Positions 25,774 through 34,398 of a stretch of DNA of 50,652 bases are shown piece by piece (the first letter of the stretch is position 1; each line of letters starts with the position of its first letter). Under the pieces are notes generated by a model. That model was given only the letters and a program-made list of their open reading frames with translations. It was not told where the DNA came from and searched no databases. Origin of the DNA: an uncultured Veillonella sp. (GTDB lineage Bacteria; Bacillota; Negativicutes; Veillonellales; Veillonellaceae); contig CAKPXN010000005.1 in assembly GCA_934202095.1 (NCBI GenBank), positions 1-50,652 on the forward strand. The letters run 5' to 3'. A program made the translations under genes and the position numbers.

Positions 25774-26597
25774 TGAAACCTTTAAAAACTTTTGTATTAG
25801 CAGCATGCTTAGTTGGTGCTGTGACTAGTTTTGCAGGCGCAAAGGATGTAAAAACATTAGCAGGAACTATGGCTGTTCCGAATACTGTTACGGTGGCGAC
25901 CGCATCTAATACAGATTCCGTAAACATTATCAAGGATTTGCTTATCAAGGATAATGCGAAACCGACTACAAATAAGCGGACTCGCCAAAGTAATGAAGAA
26001 GCATTATCTGCGCTTAACTATATGGGCGTTTCCTATGATGTATATCAATTACAAGGGGAAGATAAAACAGGTCAAAAGGACGCTTTGTTAGTGGCCGTAG
26101 ATTTAAAAACGGCAGCCAATGCATTGTTTGATAACCCTAAGGCTAATGCATCTGTTCTTCCTGTATTAGCCATACTCAATAATGGCGAGTTAGATCCGAT
26201 TACAGAGCAACTCATGTTGACTACGGTTAATAATCTATTGCCAAAAGAATCTAAAACATTTACATTGCCAGATAAGAACGTGCCTGGTTCCATCTATGTA
26301 AGTGCTGGTAAAAATCATAGTGCTGCTATCGGTGTAGTTGGTGAAAGCCAAAAGCCTACTACTATTACTGTTGAAAATACAGAACAAATGGAAAAAATGA
26401 ATAATACAAAGTATCAAACATATACCGTAGGTTCTCGCGTATTAGTTGATGCAGAAGGTATCAAATTCCCATATTATGCAAAAGCGGCACTCGTAATGAA
26501 CCCACAAAAACCAACATTGTTCTTGGCATTGACCAGCGATGTACAACGTCAATATTTTATGCCAATCTTTGCAGATGCTTTCAAATCTATTAAATAA
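25773..26597 (+). CDS. Secreted hypothetical protein (274 aa), paralogue of the preceding gene
   Basis: A signal peptide (MKPLKTFVLAACLVGAVTSFAGA) is clear. The pattern YDVYQLQGEDKTGQKDALLVAV followed by KTAANALF matches the preceding protein (YSLYQLSGDSTLG...WLLTYNV...KEAINYL), suggesting an ancient tandem duplication. The start overlaps the previous stop by one base. No domain is recognised. Confidence 0.75.
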   Translation: MKPLKTFVLAACLVGAVTSFAGAKDVKTLAGTMAVPNTVTVATASNTDSVNIIKDLLIKDNAKPTTNKRTRQSNEEALSALNYMGVSYDVYQLQGEDKTGQKDALLVAVDLKTAANALFDNPKANASVLPVLAILNNGELDPITEQLMLTTVNNLLPKESKTFTLPDKNVPGSIYVSAGKNHSAAIGVVGESQKPTTITVENTEQMEKMNNTKYQTYTVGSRVLVDAEGIKFPYYAKAALVMNPQKPTLFLALTSDVQRQYFMPIFADAFKSIK

Positions 26598-26671
26598 AGT
26601 ATATTGAAAAACATCGATATCAATGTATAATAATTTATATATATGTATGTATTGTAAAAAGGAGTCCTATT

Positions 26672-27043
26672 ATGAAAACAATTCACACAGATAAAGCGCC
26701 TGCAGCAGTAGGTCCATATTCCCAAGCTAAAGTAGCCGGCGGTTTTTTGTTCGCTTCTGGTCAAGTAGCGATTAACCCTGCTACAGGTTCCGTAGTTGAA
26801 GGCGGTATCGAAGCACAAACTGAACAAGTATGCAAAAATATTGAAGCGGTATTGGCAGAAGCTGGTTCCGATTTCTCCAAGGTTATCAAAACAACATGCT
26901 TCTTAGCTGATATCAATGACTTCAAACCATTCAACGAAGTATATGCAAAATATTTTACATCTAAACCAGCTCGTTCTTGCGTGGCTGTAAAAGATCTTCC
27001 ATTGGGCGTAGCAGTAGAAGTGGAAATCATCGCGGAAGTATAA
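26672..27043 (+). CDS. ridA: RidA-family enamine/imine deaminase
   Basis: A 123-aa RidA/YjgF protein with PAAVGPYSQAKVAGGFLFASGQ at the N-terminus, the substrate-binding Arg101 in KPARSCVAV and a conserved Glu in VEVEIIAEV. RidA hydrolyses reactive 2-aminoacrylate and related enamines to keto acids and ammonia, protecting PLP enzymes. It precedes by 1 bp a cysteine desulfidase-like gene whose reaction would yield aminoacrylate, which explains the pairing. The ribosome site AAAAGGAG precedes ATG 26672. Confidence 0.95.
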   Translation: MKTIHTDKAPAAVGPYSQAKVAGGFLFASGQVAINPATGSVVEGGIEAQTEQVCKNIEAVLAEAGSDFSKVIKTTCFLADINDFKPFNEVYAKYFTSKPARSCVAVKDLPLGVAVEVEIIAEV

Positions 27044-27044
27044 T

Positions 27045-28292
27045 ATGGATTATATTTCATTATTACAAAAAGAAATGCGACCTGCCTTTGGCTGTACAGA
27101 GCCAATCGCTCTTGCCTATGCAGCAGCCAAGGCCGCATCCGTATTGGATGAGTTTCCAAACCACATTCATGCGCGATGCAGTGCCAATATCATTAAGAAC
27201 GTAAAATCTGTTGTCATTCCTAATTCTGGGGGCCGCAAAGGCTTAGCAGCAGCTACCGTGCTTGGCGCCATCGTAGGCCATCCCGAACGAGAACTAGAGG
27301 TGTTAGAATCTGCTACCGATGAAGATCGTAATTGGCTAGGTACCTTATTAGATGCTAACTTTTGCACTGTAGAACTCGCTGAAGGCGTTGATAATCTCTA
27401 CATTGAAATTATGGCCACAACCGATGAACATACGGCAGTTGTACGCATTGAAAATGCACATACCAATATTACCTATGTGTCCGTCGATGGGAACGTGATT
27501 TCTGAAACTATTAACGAAATTAAAGAGGCTAAAAGTAGTACTTGTCCGATGACATTCGATAGTATCTACGAATTTGCAAAAACGAGAGATATTTCTGGCA
27601 TTTTACCTAGTATTAAGCAGCAGGTAGAATATAATTCGGCCATTTCCAATGAAGGTTTGTCCAATGATTATGGTGCTAATATTGGTCGATTGTTATTACT
27701 TGATGATGAAACCCCATCTCTAGAAACAAAGTGTAAGGCTCGCGCCGCAGCAGGATCCGATGCACGCATGAGTGGATGCCCATTGCCTGTAGTTATTTGC
27801 TCTGGCTCTGGCAATCAAGGCTTGACCGTATCCATGCCTATCATTACAACCGCTGAGGAACTCGGTAAAACCGATGAGGAATTATACCGAGCGCTTGTAT
27901 TTGCCAATTTGTTAACGCTTTACGTTAAATCTGGTATTGGCAAACTATCCGCATACTGTGGTGTTGTATCGGCTGGTATTGTAAGCGTAGCGGGTATTGC
28001 CTTTTTGAAAGGCGATAGCAAAGCTATTATCGAAGATACACTCGTAAATGGTCTTGTTAGCCTATCCGGTATCGTATGTGATGGGGCGAAACCCTCATGT
28101 GCCGGTAAGATTGCTATCTCCTTAGATGGTGCTTTCATGGGCTATAAACAAGCCCGCCTTAACAAAAGCTATCAAAAGGGTGATGGCCTTGTAGCCCACT
28201 CCGTTGATGATACAATTAAAAGTATCGGCGTTGTTGCGCAAGGTATGAAAGAAACTGACGTAGTCATTTTGAATGAAATGTTGAAGCATTAA
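27045..28292 (+). CDS. L-cysteine desulfidase / UPF0597 (CyuA/YhaM) family
   Basis: This 415-aa protein matches the serine-dehydratase-alpha-like UPF0597 family: MRPAFGCTEPIALAYAAA (Cys17), SGCPLPVVICSGSGNQGL and CDGAKPSCAGKIAIS provide the conserved cysteines for a probable iron-sulfur cluster. Known members break L-cysteine into pyruvate, ammonia and sulfide. The start lies 1 bp after the ridA stop. A serine or threonine substrate is possible. Sulfide production from cysteine is consistent with oral anaerobes but is inferred here. Confidence 0.85.
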   Translation: MDYISLLQKEMRPAFGCTEPIALAYAAAKAASVLDEFPNHIHARCSANIIKNVKSVVIPNSGGRKGLAAATVLGAIVGHPERELEVLESATDEDRNWLGTLLDANFCTVELAEGVDNLYIEIMATTDEHTAVVRIENAHTNITYVSVDGNVISETINEIKEAKSSTCPMTFDSIYEFAKTRDISGILPSIKQQVEYNSAISNEGLSNDYGANIGRLLLLDDETPSLETKCKARAAAGSDARMSGCPLPVVICSGSGNQGLTVSMPIITTAEELGKTDEELYRALVFANLLTLYVKSGIGKLSAYCGVVSAGIVSVAGIAFLKGDSKAIIEDTLVNGLVSLSGIVCDGAKPSCAGKIAISLDGAFMGYKQARLNKSYQKGDGLVAHSVDDTIKSIGVVAQGMKETDVVILNEMLKH

Positions 28293-28333
28293 TTGGCTCT
28301 ATGTATGGACTATATTTTGTTCTAGAAATAAGG

Positions 28334-28372
28334 AAACAGCGTTATGATCGATTTGGTCATAACGCTGTTTTG
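28334..28372 (+). terminator. Terminator between the ridA operon and the MFS gene
   Basis: A 14-bp stem pairs AAACAGCGTTATGA (28334-28347) with TCATAACGCTGTTT (28357-28370) and ends in T, with A on the other side, so it is probably bidirectional. Confidence 0.87.
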
Positions 28373-28378
28373 CTAATA

Positions 28379-29566
28379 TTATTGTAATTTTTTAGGATCC
28401 TTTAGTAGCAACGATGCGCCCAGTCCCACAATAAGGAATGGAACCAGTGTCATCATGGCTGCTGGTAGGGAATAGGTATCTGCTAAATTTCCTACAACCG
28501 GTGCGATGATTCCGCCGATTGTTTGGCTTACACCAAGTGTGATACCCGATGCAAATCCGATGCTCTTAGCCAGATATGTTTGGCCCAGTACGATAACAGG
28601 ACTGTAACTGATGGCCTTTGCAGCACCAATCATGAGCAGAATTAGATAGGCTAATGGCATCATAATAGCTCCGGAGAACTCAGGAACTTGTGTTAATAGG
28701 AACATAGATGGCAACCAAATCAACAGAGATAATCTAATGATTTTGATAGGCCCGTATTTGTCGCCCAACAAGCCGCCGATATAGGTCATAAAGATACCGA
28801 TACTAAAGAATACGGTCAATGCAAAACTACCTTGTTCGGGACTCGTGCCGAGTTCATGAGTCCAGAATACAGGAATAAATGCATTAATAACGCGGAAATT
28901 AACCGATTGGCTTAGGATGATAATGAACAATATGCCAAAATATTTCCAATAATTTTTCAGTGGTTGAGCCGCAACTGTTGGATTTTCGGTGGCTACGGCT
29001 TGGTCGATAGTTTGGGCATGTGCTACGATGCGTGGCATGAGCAGGAATAGAACGGTAGATATAATAATACCGGCTACGGTGAAAGCTGCTAGACCATGTG
29101 CGCCTACTGTATAGGCGATAGCACCAGCAAATAGAGGACCAAAGGCGAAGCCTGAACTACCGCCGATGGCGAAGGTTCCCATTGCTTTGCCCTTCTTGCC
29201 ACCTCCGAGGCGGTTCATAATTTTTGCCCCTTCAGGATGGAAAATGGAAGAGCCCACACCAGCTAGTGTGGCACATACAAGGAGACTTTCATAAGACGAA
29301 ACAAAACCCATCATCCCCGTACTACATGCGGATAATAGCGTGCCTGCTGCGATGAGGCGTGGCTGATTGAGCTTGTCTGAAATATACCCTAGCAATGGCT
29401 GTAGCAATGACGATAATGCCGTGTTCGCTAAGATAAGAAAACCTGCTTGCTCCAAGGACAGTCCATACGTATAGATAAACAGCGGCAATAATGCAGGTAA
29501 TACACTTTGGCACGAGTCATTAATCATGTGACTCAGTGTGATGAGATAAGGATAATACTTTTGCAT
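28379..29566 (-). CDS. MFS exporter, fosmidomycin-resistance (Fsr)-like
   Basis: A 395-aa protein with about 12 membrane segments. The N-terminal YLITLSHMINDSCQSVLPALLP is characteristic of the Fsr subgroup, and HPEGAKIMNRLGGGKKGKAMG is the loop 2-3 region of that group. It probably exports a small toxic compound; substrate unknown. It stands alone on the minus strand. An Arg/Asp-rich gating motif of general MFS proteins is weakly visible (GYISDKLNQPRLI). Confidence 0.88.
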   Translation of the reverse strand: MQKYYPYLITLSHMINDSCQSVLPALLPLFIYTYGLSLEQAGFLILANTALSSLLQPLLGYISDKLNQPRLIAAGTLLSACSTGMMGFVSSYESLLVCATLAGVGSSIFHPEGAKIMNRLGGGKKGKAMGTFAIGGSSGFAFGPLFAGAIAYTVGAHGLAAFTVAGIIISTVLFLLMPRIVAHAQTIDQAVATENPTVAAQPLKNYWKYFGILFIIILSQSVNFRVINAFIPVFWTHELGTSPEQGSFALTVFFSIGIFMTYIGGLLGDKYGPIKIIRLSLLIWLPSMFLLTQVPEFSGAIMMPLAYLILLMIGAAKAISYSPVIVLGQTYLAKSIGFASGITLGVSQTIGGIIAPVVGNLADTYSLPAAMMTLVPFLIVGLGASLLLKDPKKLQ

Positions 29567-29756
29567 AGTAGACCTCGTTGATTGATGATGTAGTATACAA
29601 TATATTTATATTATATACTATATGTATACGAAAATATAAAATGGTACGATATATTACGACATATATTGAGAAGATGAAGCCTTTACACATTCGTTAGCAG
29701 GATGTAATATAATAAGTGACTAAGGCAATGAGTATTTGGATTGCTTAACGCAAAAG

Positions 29757-29789
29757 AAAAAAGACGGTACCCCAAGTACCGTCTTTTTT
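29757..29789 (-). terminator. Terminator of the tadA-tRNA-Ser transcript
   Basis: A perfect 14-bp stem, AAAAAAGACGGTAC/GTACCGTCTTTTTT, has a 5-nt loop. It lies 25 bases beyond the tRNA 3' end on the minus strand and has T runs on both strands. The interval 29567-29756 holds only an AT-rich region with the likely MFS promoter. Confidence 0.85.
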
Positions 29790-29813
29790 ATGTGCTAGTT
29801 AATTGTTAAAATA

Positions 29814-29904
29814 TGGCAGAGGAGGAGGGATTTGAACCCCCGCGCCGGTTGCCCGACCTACCGCATTTCGAGTGCGGACCCTTCAGCCTCTTGGGTACTC
29901 CTCC
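29814..29904 (-). tRNA. tRNA-Ser (anticodon CGA), overlapping the end of tadA
   Basis: A 91-nt class II tRNA. The acceptor GGAGGAG pairs with CTCCTCT and CCA is encoded. The anticodon loop CTCGAAA between CCGCA and TGCGG gives CGA. The T arm is GGGGG-TTCAAAT-CCCTC. The first 47 bases are also the last codons of tadA on the same strand, including its TAG stop. No promoter is visible directly before it, so it is probably cut from a tadA transcript. Confidence 0.96.
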
Positions 29905-30406
29905 GTGCTTTACGACGCTCTTTAAAGAAATCTTTCATCAATTGGCTGCATTCATCCGCGAGGATGCCCGCTTGCAATTGTGGTTCATGGTTCAATCCCG
30001 GGTGGGATAACACATTAAACAGAGATTCTACGGCGCCTCCTTTGTAGTCGCTAGCACCATATACAACGCGATCAATACGGCTGTTAATAATGGCCCCTGC
30101 GCACATAGGACACGGCTCTATCGTAACATACAGGGTGCATCCAGTCAACCGCCATCGTTTTAGGCTATTACAGGCTTCACGGATGACGAGGACCTCGGCG
30201 TGAGCCGTTGCATCATGATCTAGTTCGCGGCGATTATGATGACGTGAAATGACCTGGTTATCATGGACCAAAATGGCGCCAATAGGAATTTCGCCAAGGG
30301 CATACGCTTTTTTGCCTTCTTCGATAGCAAGGCTCATAAAGTATTCGTCACGACTGCGCTCGTCCATTGTATTAAGTTCGGTTGAATCCATTAGGTCTTT
30401 TGTCAT
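29858..30406 (-). CDS. tadA: tRNA-specific adenosine deaminase
   Basis: A 182-aa enzyme deaminating A34 to inosine, chiefly in tRNA-Arg. The zinc and catalytic motifs are HAE (69-71) and PCPMC (98-102), with EIPIGAILVHDN ahead of them. The start at 30406 is supported by AGAGGTG 6 nt upstream. The enzyme core ends near KDFFKERRKARR, like E. coli TadA, and the last 14-15 residues are encoded by the 5' half of tRNA-Ser. RNase P cutting at the tRNA 5' end would remove the stop codon from the message. Confidence 0.95.
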   Translation of the reverse strand: MTKDLMDSTELNTMDERSRDEYFMSLAIEEGKKAYALGEIPIGAILVHDNQVISRHHNRRELDHDATAHAEVLVIREACNSLKRWRLTGCTLYVTIEPCPMCAGAIINSRIDRVVYGASDYKGGAVESLFNVLSHPGLNHEPQLQAGILADECSQLMKDFFKERRKARRSTQEAEGSALEMR

Positions 30407-30511
30407 TATCGCACCTCTTAATGTATAATATCTTACATAGAGTCTATCATATTTTATCGCATTTTTGCGAATAGATTTAATCGTTGTGTCAGTTGCTTGT
30501 GTGAGGCTAGT

Positions 30512-31138
30512 ATGGATATTATTTGGTATATGTTTGATATGATCGGCACCATCGCATTTGCCGTCTCTGGGGCGCTCGTCGGCGTGTCTCGTAAAATGGA
30601 TATTTTTGGCATGGCTGTGCTTGCCCTTGCTACCGCTATAGGTGGTGGCGTAATTCGTGATGTACTGCTAGGCTATTTCCCACCAAACTCACTTCGTAAT
30701 GTGGTGTACGTTACGGTCGTTCTCGCAGTGACCTTTATTGTATTTGCTATTTATAACAGTCGCTATCATCGTAATATGATGGGGCCTCGTAGCCGCGCTA
30801 GTTATTTGTTTGCCGATGCTCTTGGCTTAGCATCCTTTACCGTGACGGGTGCCTCTGCAGGGTATACACTATATCCGGACTTGCCTATATTTATCGTATT
30901 GCTTGGTACGATTACCGCTGTAGGTGGTGGTATTCTGCGCGATATGTTAGCACAGCGCGTGCCTTCTGTACTGAAAGAAGATGTATATGCGTTGCCTAGT
31001 ATTATTGGCGGTATAGCGTATTACCTACTGGTAATTAGCGATTGGGCAGGGCAAGCCGTATATGGGGCTTTCACCATTGTGCTTGTCATTCGTTTACTGG
31101 CTATAAAATATCACTGGAGCCTGCCTCGTGTCAGATAA
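30512..31138 (+). CDS. TRIC/UPF0126-family membrane protein (YadS-like)
   Basis: A 208-aa protein with about seven membrane segments in two similar halves: GTIAFAVSGALVG...AIGGGVIRDVLLG and GLASFTVTGASAGY...AVGGGILRDMLA. This matches bacterial trimeric intracellular cation channel-like proteins; some UPF0126 members have been linked to glycine transport. ATG 30512 is preferred over the TTG at 30497; the ribosome site (GTGAGG) is weak. It is divergent from tadA. Substrate unknown. Confidence 0.87.
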   Translation: MDIIWYMFDMIGTIAFAVSGALVGVSRKMDIFGMAVLALATAIGGGVIRDVLLGYFPPNSLRNVVYVTVVLAVTFIVFAIYNSRYHRNMMGPRSRASYLFADALGLASFTVTGASAGYTLYPDLPIFIVLLGTITAVGGGILRDMLAQRVPSVLKEDVYALPSIIGGIAYYLLVISDWAGQAVYGAFTIVLVIRLLAIKYHWSLPRVR

Positions 31139-31160
31139 TAATCGGTTTTATGCGATATAT

Positions 31161-31188
31161 TTGCCAAATTATGACTAAGTGATATAAT
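31161..31188 (+). promoter_or_regulatory. Promoter of the DUF4127/acyltransferase operon
   Basis: TTGCCA (31161-31166) and TATAAT (31183-31188) are separated by 16 bp. Confidence 0.6.
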
Positions 31189-31277
31189 TGTAATATTAGT
31201 TATTTTTTTATGATTGTATCCCTTACAACAGTTGTGAAATGGTACGCACAAGCGTGCTTGATAAAGGAGTTTAACCT

Positions 31278-33068
31278 ATGTCTAAAAAATGGTTGAAAGT
31301 AGCGTTAATGGTTACGGCTATTGCTACGGGTACATCCATTCAAGTTGATGCGGAAACTGTGTTATATGTTCCGCAAGATGATCGCCCAGTAAGTCTGCAA
31401 TATACAGTTGATACTGCAAAGGCTGCGGGGATGACGGTGTTAACACCACCACAAAATTTGATTTCCGGTAAAACCTACAAGGGGCAAGCCGATCAAATTT
31501 GGAATTGGGTAGAACAAAATGCGGGACGCGCTGATGTTATGGTATTGAGTACAGATACCTTAATCTATGGCGGCCTTGTGGATTCTCGTAAACATAATTT
31601 GCCTTTGAGCACATTGGAAAATCGTTTAAAACGCATCGAAGCGCTTAAGGCAAACCATAAAAATACACGCATTTATGGCTTTGGTACCGTAATGCGTTCC
31701 CCACGCGCTAGTGGGGGTGGCACAGAACCATCCTACTATGCAGATTATGGTCCAACCATATTCCAAATTGCTGCACTACAAGATAAATTGGATGCAGGCA
31801 CATTGACACAAGCAGAAACGCAAAAATTGATGAGCTTGCAAGCATCGGTTCCTGTAGAATATTTACAAGACTGGTTCTCTCGCCGTCAAAAAAATATGCA
31901 AGTAAACAAAGATCTAATCGATGAAGCGCGTAATGGCGTCTTTGCATACTTTGCATTGGGTCACGATGATACATCTCAATTGTCTCAATCCGCATTAGAA
32001 GGACGCTATTTGAATCAATACTCCAAGGGCATTCCACGTACACAATATGGTAGCTTCCCTGGGGCAGACCAATTAGGTCTATTATTGATGGCTCGTTCTC
32101 GTACCGATGAAAGCGCAGAAAAACCGACGTTTTCTGTCATCTATCCACTAGGTGGGGCAGGTAAAACATTGCCAGGCTATGAAGATCAAACCATTGATAA
32201 GACGATTGCAGAACACGTAGAAGCCGTTGGTGGCACCATGACAACTGCGGGTAAACCAACCGTTCTTCTCGCTGTTAATACACCACTTTCAACAAGCACA
32301 TCTGAATCTGAAACATTTGGCAACTTCCCAATGATTTCTCAAGCCACGAATGCCTTTGTAGATCGCATCCAACAAGCTACACAAGAAGGTGTAAATGTGA
32401 GCATTGCTGATATTGCATATAACAATGGTTCCGATAATACCTTGTTAGGCGCTTTATACAAACGCGATTTACTCTATAAAATCGGCGCTTACAATGGTTG
32501 GAATACAGCAAGTAATACGGTAGGCTATGCTATTGCGCAAGGTTTATTGTTACAATCTATGTCTCCAGAAGGTCATCGTGATATGTTGACTCAACAATAC
32601 TTAGATAACTGGGCATACCAAGCGAATATCCGCAAGGACATTTACCGTATGCAAGATTCCATTCGTACCGACAATGTACGCTACTCTGGTGACTTGAATT
32701 CAAAATTAGAAGAGTATTTACAAGAACGTGTACAAGATTTCAGTGAAACCTATTTGAAGGTGGACCCACGTACAGTTAAGGCTACATTCCCATGGGGCCG
32801 TTTATTTGAAACGGATATTACCGTTTATGATAAACCAGTAGTACCACTTCAAAAAGAAATTCGCATGCAACGTGAAGAAGAAGCGAAGAGACAAGCAGAG
32901 GCAGCGGCAGCAGCAACTGCACAAGCTAATGGTCAATCGCAAGCGGCTCCAGCTGCGCAAACTACAACGACGCAAGCTGCACCAGCTGCAACTTCGACAC
33001 CTGTAGTACATCAAGTGGCAACTGCACCGCGCATTGTTCCAACACCGGCCCCTGTGCCACAACAATAA
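31278..33068 (+). CDS. DUF4127-family exported protein
   Basis: A 596-aa protein with a signal peptide (cleavage near IQVDA at about residue 25) and a long domain beginning TVLYVPQDDRPVSLQYTV, with ADVMVLSTDTLIYGGLVDSR nearby; these are typical of DUF4127, whose function is unknown. The last roughly 75 residues are low-complexity Ala/Gln/Pro/Thr, likely a flexible linker. A membrane acyltransferase gene follows after 6 bp, so the two probably work together on an envelope polymer. The ribosome site AAAGGAG precedes ATG 31278. Confidence 0.85.
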   Translation: MSKKWLKVALMVTAIATGTSIQVDAETVLYVPQDDRPVSLQYTVDTAKAAGMTVLTPPQNLISGKTYKGQADQIWNWVEQNAGRADVMVLSTDTLIYGGLVDSRKHNLPLSTLENRLKRIEALKANHKNTRIYGFGTVMRSPRASGGGTEPSYYADYGPTIFQIAALQDKLDAGTLTQAETQKLMSLQASVPVEYLQDWFSRRQKNMQVNKDLIDEARNGVFAYFALGHDDTSQLSQSALEGRYLNQYSKGIPRTQYGSFPGADQLGLLLMARSRTDESAEKPTFSVIYPLGGAGKTLPGYEDQTIDKTIAEHVEAVGGTMTTAGKPTVLLAVNTPLSTSTSESETFGNFPMISQATNAFVDRIQQATQEGVNVSIADIAYNNGSDNTLLGALYKRDLLYKIGAYNGWNTASNTVGYAIAQGLLLQSMSPEGHRDMLTQQYLDNWAYQANIRKDIYRMQDSIRTDNVRYSGDLNSKLEEYLQERVQDFSETYLKVDPRTVKATFPWGRLFETDITVYDKPVVPLQKEIRMQREEEAKRQAEAAAAATAQANGQSQAAPAAQTTTTQAAPAATSTPVVHQVATAPRIVPTPAPVPQQ

Positions 33069-33074
33069 TCGCCT

Positions 33075-34190
33075 ATGAAACGATCGTTTTTGCCTGAAAT
33101 AACTTATATGCGTGGTCTCTGTATGCTCGGTGTTATCGGCATTCATGTCGGCTCTTATGCATTACAAAATCCGTTCGTTAATTTACAACTTATTAGCGTA
33201 TTGGAAATTTTATCGCGCTTTGCAGTGCCCGCATTTTTCTTCCTGTCAGCATTTGGTTTGTTCTACCATACATCGGTAAACGATCCATTTAGCTACAAGG
33301 ATTTTATGAAACGACGCTTTCAAGTGGTGCTTTATCCTTATATTGTATGGTCGCTATTCTACCTTATCTATACAGGAATAACGGCGCACAATTTTGGAAA
33401 TCTCCATCCTGGACCATTACTCGTGAACCTCTTGTTTGGTAACAGTATGTACCACTTATATTTTATGGTTATACTAGTGTGGTTCTATGTGCTCATGCCA
33501 CTATGGCGTGTGATGGTGCGGTGGATTTTGAAAGCGCCCATTCCTTGGCTTGTAATCCTATTTGCTATTCAATTAGGTGTTGATTTTATATCCTCCTATC
33601 GATTGGGGGCCTGGGTGACACAACATTTTAGCGACTCTCCAGCTATAAAATATCTTTTTGATATGCGCCTTAACTATTGGGTGATTCATTATGTATGGAT
33701 ATTCCTCTTTGGTGCTGTTGTAGCTGAGCGCTATGAAATCGTGAAGGACTATATGTGGCGCTACCGATACCTATTGGCCACATGTGCCATTTTATCGATT
33801 TTATCTATGTTGGGTGCTTACTACTATGTCATGGATGTATGGCATTATACGGTGCTCGAAGCGATTTATACGGTACATCAGTTGAGTCCAATGGGTGTAT
33901 TCTATACGGCATTGGGCACATTGTTTAGCTTATTCCTATTCCAAGTGATGCCCCTCAACAATACGATGGAGGCCTTCTGGTCACAAATTGGGGATACTTC
34001 ATACGGCATCTATTTGGCACATCCGTTCTGGTTATTAATCATGACCGGTATCATGGCCAAGTATAATCTTTTGTTTACGGTGCCTCATGTAGTATTACTC
34101 TATGCGATGGCCGTAGGATTATCCTACTTGACGACAATAGGGTTAAAGCAATTACCAAAGCCCGTTCGAAAATATATCCTTGGCAACTGA
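33075..34190 (+). CDS. Acyltransferase family 3 membrane protein (OafA/WecH-like)
   Basis: A 371-aa protein with about 10 membrane segments. The motif YMRGLCMLGVIGIHVG near residue 12 carries the conserved Arg and His of membrane-bound acyltransferases that add acetyl groups to surface glycans. It begins 6 bp after the DUF4127 gene. Its acceptor is unknown; LPS, capsule or wall polymer are options. Confidence 0.88.
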   Translation: MKRSFLPEITYMRGLCMLGVIGIHVGSYALQNPFVNLQLISVLEILSRFAVPAFFFLSAFGLFYHTSVNDPFSYKDFMKRRFQVVLYPYIVWSLFYLIYTGITAHNFGNLHPGPLLVNLLFGNSMYHLYFMVILVWFYVLMPLWRVMVRWILKAPIPWLVILFAIQLGVDFISSYRLGAWVTQHFSDSPAIKYLFDMRLNYWVIHYVWIFLFGAVVAERYEIVKDYMWRYRYLLATCAILSILSMLGAYYYVMDVWHYTVLEAIYTVHQLSPMGVFYTALGTLFSLFLFQVMPLNNTMEAFWSQIGDTSYGIYLAHPFWLLIMTGIMAKYNLLFTVPHVVLLYAMAVGLSYLTTIGLKQLPKPVRKYILGN

Positions 34191-34238
34191 TGGACTTATA
34201 CAAGTCTTATGAGCTTGGTATATAACTAATTACAATAG

Positions 34239-34287
34239 AATCCGCTCCTACTATAACTTATAGTTATCGGTAGAGGGCGGATTTTTT
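34239..34287 (+). terminator. Terminator after the acyltransferase gene
   Basis: AATCCGC (34239-34245) pairs with GCGGATT (34278-34284 region) with an inner ATAACT/AGTTAT hairpin, followed by TTTTTT. Confidence 0.75.
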
Positions 34288-34305
34288 CATGACTAAAATG
34301 AAAAC

Positions 34306-34351
34306 TTTCACAATGTAAAGTGTGAAAATTAATCTGTGATTGTGCTATAAT
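34306..34351 (+). promoter_or_regulatory. Promoter and candidate operator of dat
   Basis: An extended -10, TGCTATAAT (34343-34351), lies about 48 bases before the gene. TTTCACA (34306-34312) and TGTGAAA (34321-34327) form an inverted repeat whose right half covers the -35 position, as a repressor site would. Confidence 0.5.
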
Positions 34352-34398
34352 ACAATCATACTGATTAGAGTTACAACAAGGGAAAATGAGGTGCTCTT

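Noticed and set aside
29813..30047. Plus-strand frames over tRNA-Ser and tadA
   Set aside because: They are antisense to a tRNA and a verified enzyme gene, with no ribosome sites.
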